From NCBI RefSeq assembly GCF_002954585.1, contig NZ_MSCI01000001.1, forward strand, positions 992,001 through 1,056,000: DNA of 64,000 nt, given 5' to 3'. The position numbers were made by a program, and so were the translations under genes. Shown in pieces: positions 8,297 through 19,400 of the stretch; position 1 is the first letter of the stretch, and every line of letters begins with the position of its first letter. The notes below the pieces were generated by a model. It was given only the letters and a program-made list of their open reading frames with translations. It ran no database searches and was not told the origin of the DNA. This DNA comes from Vibrio chagasii (lineage in GTDB: Bacteria; Pseudomonadota; Gammaproteobacteria; Enterobacterales; Vibrionaceae).

Positions 8297-10448
8297 AACG
8301 ACCTCCTTTCACCACTGAAACCGTCTTAAAGCGGCTCGCCCCTTTAGGGACACTTTTCTTCTGTAGCGATAGAATATCTTTAGGCTCACCTTCAGCGACT
8401 ATCTGACCTTTGTCCAACACAATCACGCGGTCACACATCATTAAGAAGGAAGATTTGTGCGAGCTGATCAGCATAGACGTTTCTCTCGGCATGCTTTGCA
8501 GTGCATTAAAGAACTGTATTTCAGCTTGGTTATCTAACGCGCTGGTTGGTTCATCCATGATCAAAAGCTTTGGACAGCGGTACAGTGCTCTTGCAATCGC
8601 CACCGCTTGACGCTGACCACCTGAGAGCAATCGACCGCCTTCGCCCACCGGCGTTTCCAAGCCATTACTTAAGCGTCCCATATAACCGTTCAAACCCGAT
8701 TGCTGTAGTACAAGTCTTAACTTCTCTTCGTCAACGTTGGTCGCCCCTAGGGTGACGTTGTCGTATACGCTACCAAAAATAAGGTTGGTGTTTTGCCCTA
8801 CCCAGCCCATACCACTTCGTAAGACACTGGTTGGCCAAAGTTGTCCATCAATTTCTTGATAGAATGCTTGCCCTGTCGTGGGCAGATATTGACGAGCAAC
8901 AATCGATAACAGTGTGGTTTTTCCGGCACCTGCAGCACCAATCACACCCACTCGCTCACCCGGTTTGATCTCTAGTGAGATGTCCTTCAATACAGGGCTT
9001 TGCGTCTCTGGATAAGAGAAGGTCACTTCATCAAGTCTCACCCCACCATCAAAGTCGCCCTTGTCTATCACTTGGTGTTTCGACTCTTCCTGAGGTAGCT
9101 CCATAATCTGGTTCAAGCCTTCAACCGCCGAACGGGTTTGCTGAAACCTCAACATAAGCAGAGAAAGTTGATTAACCGAACTCGCGGCTCTGCCACTCAA
9201 CATCACCACAGCAATTAAGCCACCCATGCTGAGCAAGCCCTCGGAGATCTGATACACGCCGAAGATAATGAGTGTGATGGTGACAATCTGCTGACTCGAT
9301 TGAATGGAGTGCGTCACGATGTTGGAGTAATGGCGAGACTGAGTCTGCCATTGAGATAGCGAGGAGATCGTCTGCTCCCAACGCTTTTGAGTAATGCCTT
9401 CCGCGTTGTTCTGCTTGATGTCAGGGAGTGTTGTTAAACAATCGAACAGTTGTGCTTGTCTTTGTGTCGATAGACGTGCGGTTTCATCAAATGTTTTTTC
9501 TACTTTGCCCTTCATGGCAATGCTGAGCACGATCAGCACAAGCATGATAGCAACCGGAATGAACATCATCGCACCGCCGAGCCAACCGATAAGTAAAAGG
9601 AAAAGCAAAGTAAACGGTAAGTCGACCAGCGTGACCAAAGAAATGGAAGTGAAGAAATCTTTTACGCTATCGAAGTCTTGAAGCTGTCTTGCGAATGCAC
9701 CTACCGATTGCGGTCGGTTTTCGAGCTTCATACCGAGAACTTTTGAGAACAACTGAGAAGACAGCTTGTTGTCCATATATCGCCCCGCCATATCAGTCAC
9801 AGAGCTTCGTGAGCTTCTCAATACCCAATCAAAAATAACCACAATACCAACGCCAGCGGCCAGTACCCAAAGCGTGTTAAACGCTTGGTTTGGTACAACA
9901 CGGTCGTATACGTTCATGGTAAAGAGCGGAACGACTAGCGCCAATACGTTAATCAAGAACGAAGCGATAAACAGGTCTCGGTACCAAGGTTTCACTTCTT
10001 TGACCACTCGCCACAACCAGCGCGTGTTTGATTTACTGTCACTGCGTTCGTGCGATTGAACACGAGCATCATCGAGAGCTTGAGCGCCAACTTGCCAAAC
10101 ATAAGGTTCGACTTGTGCAGCCAACTCTTTTAACGAGATAGTCTGACTAGAGTTAAATTCACAATCCAAAACTTCAAAATCATCATCAACGCCATGGGTA
10201 ACAACTAGGGGAGCTCCTGTCGCTAATTTCACAGCAACAACCGGAAACTGACATTGCGTCAGTAATTCTTTCTTTACATGACTCAGAGTCAAGCCTGATT
10301 TCTCAATCGCTCTTGGGAAAAGGGACTCATTAAGCCTTCCTTGGTCTAAAGGTAGGCCAGACACTATTTTGGACGGGTGGCTACGCACATTAAAATGCTC
10401 GCATAACCACTCCACACAACCTAGCCAGCTGTCTTTTTGTTCTACCAA
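8289..10448 (-). CDS. Type I secretion permease/ATPase, LapB-like
   Basis: 719 residues. The N-terminal 130 form a C39-like domain without a catalytic Cys/His pair, as in transporters that bind but do not cut their substrate. Then come six membrane helices (about 155-440) and an ABC ATPase domain with Walker A GAAGAGKTT (about 503-511), LSGGQ (about 606) and MDEPTSALD. It powers export of the adhesin encoded immediately upstream. The start is TTG at 10448, supported by GGAAG at 7 bases upstream. No ATG fits. Confidence 0.93.
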   Translation of the reverse strand: MVEQKDSWLGCVEWLCEHFNVRSHPSKIVSGLPLDQGRLNESLFPRAIEKSGLTLSHVKKELLTQCQFPVVAVKLATGAPLVVTHGVDDDFEVLDCEFNSSQTISLKELAAQVEPYVWQVGAQALDDARVQSHERSDSKSNTRWLWRVVKEVKPWYRDLFIASFLINVLALVVPLFTMNVYDRVVPNQAFNTLWVLAAGVGIVVIFDWVLRSSRSSVTDMAGRYMDNKLSSQLFSKVLGMKLENRPQSVGAFARQLQDFDSVKDFFTSISLVTLVDLPFTLLFLLLIGWLGGAMMFIPVAIMLVLIVLSIAMKGKVEKTFDETARLSTQRQAQLFDCLTTLPDIKQNNAEGITQKRWEQTISSLSQWQTQSRHYSNIVTHSIQSSQQIVTITLIIFGVYQISEGLLSMGGLIAVVMLSGRAASSVNQLSLLMLRFQQTRSAVEGLNQIMELPQEESKHQVIDKGDFDGGVRLDEVTFSYPETQSPVLKDISLEIKPGERVGVIGAAGAGKTTLLSIVARQYLPTTGQAFYQEIDGQLWPTSVLRSGMGWVGQNTNLIFGSVYDNVTLGATNVDEEKLRLVLQQSGLNGYMGRLSNGLETPVGEGGRLLSGGQRQAVAIARALYRCPKLLIMDEPTSALDNQAEIQFFNALQSMPRETSMLISSHKSSFLMMCDRVIVLDKGQIVAEGEPKDILSLQKKSVPKGASRFKTVSVVKGGRYE

Positions 10449-10482
10449 TCTAAAACTTCCTTTTATAGACTGTACATCTAAC

Positions 10483-13400
10483 TTACAGCGTTAAATTATT
10501 GTCTTCTATAATTTTTTGTAAAATTTGTGCTTCTAATGCACTGCTACTATCACCCTGATACAAATCATCATACGTAACATCGGCGAGCAAAATATTTTGT
10601 TGGACGTCATCGTCTCCATTGGCCTTGATAGAAATCGTTACGCCTTCCGCTGATTCTTCCAGATCGAGGTACTGTGTCGCACCAATACCCGTCGCGATAC
10701 CTAAGCCACCCAGGATACCCGACAAATCAATCGCATCCGTGTCTGGTGAGGCATCAAAATCTTGAACCACATCGAAGCTCGGCGCATCAGCGCTACCTAA
10801 ACCTGAAGATTCAAATACAAAACTATCCGAGCCTGTACCACCAATTAGCAAATCATTGTCGTCTGTTGCGTTAATCGTAGAGTCACCTTCAGCTACAAAC
10901 TCAACCGATACGGTTTGTGGGAGACCAACCGCTTGGTTATTACCGATTTCTGCTGATGGCTCAATCGTTAGAGCAAATTGATCACCACTGTTGTAGCCGC
11001 CGGTAATCGCTAGGTTCGGCACATCCGCTAATTCCACGACATACTGACCATCAACCATAGAACCATGCGAGAAAGTTAAACCTGCAGGAATGTCATAGAT
11101 GGTAATAAAACCCTCTTCTGAATCGGCAGGGTTAACAAGAGAAAGATCTAAACCAAGAGGAATAGTGCCGCTCGCTTCAGCGACAATTGATGGGTATTCA
11201 AGGCTTAGCAACGGAGCATCGGGCTCTGGTGTAATCACCAAAGTCATATCTTGTGAACTTGGTTCGCCAGTATCTGTGACCAAATTACCAAGCACCGTAT
11301 TTTGGTCAACCGTTTGACCAGTGATCGTAATATCGAGGTTGCCCCAAGCGTCGCCAGCAAAGAACTCAAGCTCATCAACAGAACTTGCTTTAACGAGGAT
11401 CGAAGCTTGTATAATGCCGCCAACATTAGTGAAAGAGCTTGTTTCAGAACCAATGCGAATTCTATCAAGCCCAGTTAAACCCGAAGGGTCCGAAGTCCCA
11501 TTCACGGTGACTGTAATTAATAAGAACTCATCACTGTTGGTCTCGAAACTATTCGCATCAAGTGGAATAACAATGCCTTCATCTTCACTGCCTGTCATCT
11601 GCTCAGGTAAGTCGAAGAATTCCACCTTATCGCCAATAGGGTTAACACCAACGGTAAAGTCAGACTCGGTATAGCGGATTTCAGTGGTACCGATTTCTTG
11701 AGTGATAGCCTCAAGCACCAAATTCATGTCTCCACTGAAATCTCTTGGCGGCATAATGACCAAGTTCGAAAGTTGGCTTGGATCTAATTGCCACTCATAA
11801 GTAGGGTTTCCATTGAAGGTGCCGCCATCTGCACCGTTGTTTGGAACCAACTCATAAGAGTCTCCCACTTTAATCGCAACTACAGCGCCTTCAGGTACAC
11901 CTTTTAATGCCAAAGACATGTTCTCAGAACCATCCTGGTCAATCAGTTCTGCACTGAGTGAGGACAATGAAATATAAGTGTCTTCATCTCCAAGAATGTC
12001 TTGTGTTACCAAATTAGCCTCATCGGCAACTGGCTCAACCGTGATAGTCACAACCGTGGTTTTATCTTGCGTATCGGTTTCAGTGACACAATCCGCTTCA
12101 TCAGTAATGTTGGCTGTCACAGTCAGGGTAATTTCGCCACTATAATGTTCAGGAGGCGTGACTAAGACATCACTCAATCGGCTAGGGTCTGTAACCGTCC
12201 ATGTACCGTTGCCATTATCAACCAGCAAACCTGTATCTGAAGGGCTTTCCGACAGCGTACCGCCGTTTGATACTGTGATGGTCAAAGAGTTAACGGTCTC
12301 TTTACCGGTCGCACTATTACCTTCACCAGTGATTAGCTGACCGTCTTCAATACTGTCACCCAACACAAGCTCAAGGTTAAGATCTGTCGCTGTATCTTCT
12401 TGAATTGTCGTGGAGTCAGCTTCCACTGTAATGTCATCAACAACAGGCAGAACTTGAATGCTAATTGTCTGTTCTGTGGTTACGGTCTGACCGTTACATG
12501 GCGAGGTCTCAATGGTCTCTATCGTAAAGTCGATACAACCAGCAAAGTCTTCATCCAATCCGGTTAAGGTTAACTTTGATAAACCATCAGCTGTAATCGA
12601 GTAACCAACAATTTCGCCCGATGCGTCATATTCTGCAATCACACCATCACCAGAAATCTCTACGCCTTCTGGTAGTGAATCTGCTGGAATATAGAAAGAG
12701 ATTTCGTTGTCAGGGCCACTCGCTACATCGGTATTTAGCAAGCCCGTTAAGTCGATATCTTCACCTTCGGGAGTCTTAATCTCTCCAACAGGTTGGATTG
12801 GGCTAGGTGGTCCAACAGGGTCACAAGAGCCACCACCGCCATCATGCCCAGTGATCTGAATTTGAAATGAGGTATTAATGTACTTAGAGTCTTCGCCGTC
12901 AATAACACGAGCTCGAACAACGATATCTAGAACCGGTGTATCATTTGGGCTAGAGATTGTCATACCACTCAAGATTTCTTGAGCCAGTTCTTGAATAGAA
13001 TCACTCGTCAGCCCATTTGCCGAAATAATCCAGTTCCCTGAACCATCTTGAGCTGCACCGTTAGGGTGATCGATAATCAAAGAATAACCATCAGGCACAT
13101 CGATCAGGATGTAGTCTAAGTACTCTGAGCCATCGATATCAGCATCAACAAAAGTGACCGCATCCGATACGTTAACTGGTGAGCCATCATCGCTGATGTA
13201 TATTTGCCCAGAACTTTCTAAACGAGTATCTAATTCAACTCTCGCATCGACAGTGACACTGATTGTGCCTGAAATGTCTTTTACATCCATTGCCCCTGTG
13301 GGAGAGGTGTCAGTCACTTCATAGGTAATTGGTATTGTGAACGTGCCACTCAAATCTTCGGTTGCGGTTACCGATAATCTGCCACTGTCTAAAAGCTCTG

Positions 13401-16400
13401 AAAGTGTTGGCGTCGTGCTATCTAATAGGCTCTCTAAATCTAAACCTGAAGCAGGCACTTCAATAACACTGCCGTCAAAGTAGAGAGTCAGGTCAGCAGG
13501 AAGACTGTCAATCACATACCCCGTCAAGGACTCACTGCCATCCACATCTTGATTCACAGATGGCTCTAGGTTCAAACCTATTTGGCTGTCTTCGATGCCT
13601 TGAGTGCTAACGACTTGACCATCTTCTTGATCAACGACAGGTGCTAGCTCGACCTTTAAGGTCATCGGAAATTCGCCCGAATCACCATCAGGTTCCGTTG
13701 AGATAGCAATAACAGTCAGCTCTAATTCACCACTGAAGTCAGGAACTGGCTTAAGGTACAAGTCATTGAGTTGAGCGTTAGAAACTTGGAAGACTGGCCC
13801 TGTAATGTCATCAATGTACGCAATTGTCAGCGATACTGGCTCTCCCAACGCATCCACCAGCAAAGTGCCTTCAGGGATGTTGGTGAGCAGTACGTTAATC
13901 TCTTCTGATACATCGTCGTCTGAAGTTTGGACCACAAAATCCAGTCGGATCAAAACATCTTCGTTAAGCACAGATTGATTACTGATAACTTTAGTATCGC
14001 TATCGTATTCCCAGTGCGCGTTGCCCCCGTCTACAACGATCGGCTGATCTACCACACCTTTAAGGAAAATATTGATGGTTTCAGTGTCGCTTGATGCCTG
14101 CCCATTGATCGGAATAAGCGAGTCGACAGTCGACTCTGTCGCAACTGCTGTTACTTTTATCGATAAGTCTTCAGTAAATGAACTGATGTCTTCTTTGGGT
14201 TGTATATAAGCAACACCGCTTTCGATTGCGCTCGCAGGCACAAAGTAAGTATTCGATCCGATTAGAGCAGTTCCATCTCCGAGTATTGACCACCCCTCTG
14301 GAACTTCAATAATATAACTGAGTGTTTCAGACCCATCGGTGTCAGTAAGAGAGCCCTCAATCACCTCTTTTAAATAGATAGGCTCGTCTTCAAGCCCTTT
14401 ATAGTCTTTAACCGACAAGTTCGGGGTATCTGCATCTGGCGATATATCCACAGTGACAGTATGAACAATCTCGGCTGTTTTATCGTTAGGATCTGCAAAG
14501 GAGTTCCCGGCCTCAGTGGCAATCGCAGTTATCTCAAACTCGAATCGACCAGCAAGGTTCCCATCCGCTCTGACTTCCATTTTGTCGATTTGATTCTGAG
14601 TGTACTCTTTACCCTCTTTAACGGCATTGCCATTCAAGGTGATATTTAGCCCATTAGGAATACCTGTAATTTTATAAGTTAAGCTCTCTGAAGGGGTTGG
14701 AATGTCTTGGTCAAATAAAAGAGCTTCGATATCTAATTTAATGGGATCAGCATCATCTTCCACAGATTGGTAAGCGAATACTGAGTCAGACCAATCCGGC
14801 GCGTCGGCTACAGGCAAAACAGAAACAGTAATATCAGCGGTGAGCTCTTTTGGTACAGTGTCGGTACTTATGATGGCATTGATTGCCAAAATAACCGTCG
14901 ATGTAGTATTCGACTCATTTAATGCAGGACGATAGGTTAACTGCCCATTAGGACCCGTAAACTGACTATCAATCATCTTCAGCTGGCTTCCTGATAAGGT
15001 GACCTTGCCGTCGACAACTTGAAGCAATACTTCATCAAGATACAAGCTACCGCCATTCAATGATGCTTCGGAGAACTCGATAGCGGTAACAGTTTCACTT
15101 TGGTCAATATCACCCGTTGAAACACTAACGACAATTATTGCATCGTTATCTTCTGTGGTTTCCGAATCTTCATAACGAATAAAACCTTCGTTATCGTCCA
15201 GCACGAGCTCTGCGTTACTGGTGACTTCATCGCCATCCGCATCCCGCACCAAATAATCAATGTCATCAACGATCTTTGGATCATTTGGATCAGTCGTTAC
15301 ATTAGGGTTCGTAGTGAGCTGGTAGCTACCATCAGGTGAAAGCGTAAACTGTCCGTAAGTCGATCCACCATCATAATCATTAATCAGGTTGATCGTGATT
15401 GGCGTGCCTGCATTATCAAACGTATAAGTGACATTACGATAAGTGAAGCTAATGATTTCTGCACCGTCGGCGCCTGCAAATTCTTCGGTTAAGAATTGTC
15501 CAGTAAGGTTATCACCCTCGACCATTTCAATAGAACCATCTCGAGCAGTCGGCACATCATCTTTTACGTTAACAGAATAAATAGCAGGGTCTGAGCTGTC
15601 TCCATCCGCATCGTTCACCACCAACTCAAAATTCAGAGCTAAGTTATTCTCGCCATTATTACCATATGCGTGATCTAGTGGTGCATAGAGGTCAAATTCA
15701 GTGGTCCCGTCAGTATTAAAACGAATTCTAAATACGTTATTGCCGTCAGTGTCTTGACCATAATACCAACCATCAGAATCAACAGTTTGAAGGGATATCG
15801 CTTTACCGGCACTGGTGTAGCCAAGTGAATCAAAAGCAGCGGTGTTGACCGTGACAGAAACAACATCATCAGAGCCTTCAATAATACCTAAAGAAGGACT
15901 GCTATCTTCGACTCCAACTTGCTGACCATCTCCTAGTAAACCATCTTCATCAACAGAGATGCTTCCAATCACCGAAATTTCAGGATCTTTACCGTCATAA
16001 ATTTTAATATCAGACGCTTGCGTGTCTCTCGATCCATCGGAATCAATGGTGACGATAGAAGCAGGAATCGTCAGCTCGGTGTCTTTAGAAGCAGAGCCAT
16101 GATCAATGGACTGATACAGCTCAATAACGACATCAACGTTTGTTGAACCATTGGCTTCGAGGCTGAAGCTATCCGGTAATTTAATTCTGAAAACAGCATC
16201 GCCATTACCAAGAACTGCATCAAAGGTACCATTACCGTTATCACGCCAAGTCAGTGCTTCACCATTGCTGGTTACCGCTGCACCATCGCTTCCAAGAACA
16301 GCTTGACCTGTGGTCACATCCAGACCTAAGAAAACCAGAGGGTCATTGCCCGCGGTAACAGCTAAGCTCACGTTCGCTGTTGAACCAACTCCCGATGGAG

Positions 16401-19400
16401 TGCTACCGGCAACAGGAACTTCACTCAATTCAACCATTCCAGAACCAATCGTTGGCTCGCCGCCATCAGTCACTGATACATTCAAGGTTAACTTGGTTTC
16501 ATCGTTGTCATCATCTCTAGCGGTAACAACGAATGGAAGTTCGTCTGTAATATTATCTTGGTCGAGTCCCTTAAAGAGTTCAAAAGTATAAGTAACATCA
16601 GTATCCGCCTCACCTGAAGGAGAGGTAAAGCTCAAGGTGAATACTTTATTGTCAGCACTTTCAGAACCAACATAGCCAGTAAGTTCACTTCCATCCGCAG
16701 AGACCACATAAATGAGCTGTACACCGCCACTAAATAACTGCGGCTGATCTGCAGCATCGAAAAATACGGACTCGACAAAGTCACTCCCGACGTTGAGATT
16801 AAACACACCAGTATCAGAAACACTGCCATTAATAAGATCAGATTCGTCCACAGCAGCATTGCTAGTTGAAGTTAGTACCGAATCGGCCCCATCCTGGATA
16901 ATCCAAACAAACTGCCCTTGTTCTAAAGCAGTACCATCCAAGTCTTCTCCATCGATGATAAGTGGCAGGGTAATAGAATCGTTGCTGATCAGGTGGTTTA
17001 TAGGCTGCTCTAGGACTAATGTGACATCTGCGAGAACATCAATACCACTAGCAACCGCACTCAACGTTAGTGTGAATATCGTTTCACCATTTGCTTGTGC
17101 GGTAATCGTTTTACCATCAGTGGCTAACGTGTAAGTTAGAGGAAACTCCTCATCACCAGTCGTTAAGCCCAAGGCGTCTAACTGCACAAGGGTATTGGCA
17201 TTAAATACAATCGAGGCAGGATCTGGATTGTCTGAACCTGCGGAAACAGTAAACTGACCGACTACAGTTTGAACTCCATCAGATACGTCACCTTCCGTAC
17301 TGGTCGTTGTCCCATCTACTACGAATCCCGCATCACCATCGAAAATATCGATAACCGCGGTGCCATTTCCGAAGTCGTTACTGCTATCGCCAGCGACGTA
17401 GTTGAAACTGAAGTTTTGAGCTACCGTGTGATCTAAGTTTCTGTTGGCGACAAACGTCCAATGACCATTTGCAAAGGCGGTTAAAACACCTTCATCAAGA
17501 GTAAATGAAACTGGAGCGCTGCCTGATATTGTTTGTGTCGTCCCATCAACTTCAACGCTTCTTATAGTTAGCTGGGTATCGAGATCGATGTCGTTATTGA
17601 GTACATTGCCAGATACCACTTCACCTTCAATAACTTCATAAGATTCATCAAAAATGAGTGGGTCAGAATCTTTAATAACAATAGGTAGGTGGCCAATAAC
17701 GAGCTCAGTGGTGCCGTCCGCATCCGTTTGTAAACCTTCAATGACCAGCGCGGTCTGAATTGAATCTAAACCAGCCTCTTGGTCGATCGCCTTATAGAAG
17801 TTGATGTTTACGTTACTGCCGGAAATAGCAGCATCGAATACGATTTGGCCATCGCTTCTTGTTCCAACCAAGCTTTGCTTGTCAGCCGATACTGCGACAG
17901 TAATCGTTAAGCCTTGAGAGGTTAATGACTCAGCTAGACTTTGATCATCACCAAATGAGAAGTCTGCAAAGTCGATACGGATATCGGATGTTTGTGTTTC
18001 GTCGCCAAAAATACCAATGATATTTTCCGAAAACACCACAGACTCAGGAAGAATAATCGTTGGCATATCATCGATGGCTTCGTTGCCGACAGTATTGAAA
18101 ACTTTTGCGTCAATCGTCCATTCCGCAGACGAATCAAGGGCAGAAATATCAATATTCTCCACCAACCAGTTGCCCGAAGAATCAACAACGCCTTCAAAGA
18201 CTAGGGTCTGAGTTCCATCGCTTACTTCAATGTAAACTGGCAACCCTTCAACAACATTGGTTGTACCCTGCATGGTGGTAAGTTGGCCACTACGAAATGC
18301 CAAAATACTAAAGCCATCTAGCGTATCAATATCAATAACAGGCGAAACGGTATCAATAACAATGACACCTGCACTATTTACTGCATTCGCTGGGTTACCA
18401 GCGATATCAATAGTGTCAGCCTCAATGGTAATACTGCCATCTGCAAAGCTCGTTAAATCTACGCCTTCGACAGACCAAGCACCGTTAACAACCGTTGCCG
18501 TCAATACGATAACATTGGTGGTGCTGTCTGAAATACGGATATTGACCGTTTGGCCATCCTCAACATTTTGGACGGTACCGAAGAACTTGGCAGACTGAAC
18601 TTCGAAACTGTTGAGAACGCCATCGCCGCCATCGTCAACACTTGCAGTGATGCTCGCTAACGTATCTTTGATTATGGTGTCCGTCCCTATGGTTGGGTTT
18701 CCGGCAATATCGATAGTGTTAGCAACAACCGTCAGCTCCCCTTCCGCAAAACTTGAGTAGTCTTGTAGAGTAAGAGTCCATGTACCACCCGATACGGTCG
18801 TTGTGTATTCTTGCGTGAGGCCTTGGCTATCAGTAATAGAAATGCTTATCGTCTGACCATCTTCAACATTGGCAACGGTACCGACTAGCGCTCCGTTGGC
18901 AATTTCGAATTGGTTGTAGAACTCATCACCAAAACCATCGAAGTCAACATCGATTGTGGCTAGGGTGTCTTTGATTGTAGAGTCATTAGCTGCAATGCTA
19001 TTGCCAAACTCATCAGCAATCACCGCATCGACCTTAAGATCCCCTTCAGCCAATGAAGAGAGATCAACGCCGTTTAACACATAGGTTTCATCGCTTGTGG
19101 TTGCCGTTGTGGTTACCGTATTACCATTGATGTCAGTGATCGTTAGAAGAACGGTGCGCCCGTCTCGAACATCAACAGCGGTCCCCGTTATCGTGACTGA
19201 AGGTACTTCGAACTGGTTTTCATACCCATCACCACCATCTAAAATATCAACAGTTAATGCAGCACTCGGTAAAAGTATGTCGAGGTTGCCTTCATTCGAT
19301 GTTGTGTCTTCTTCAAAGTATTCTGTTGGTCGAGTATCAAAACCGGCTTCTGCCAGGGTTTCGTCTAGTGTAGATCGGACATAGGCAATAAAAGAGGCAC

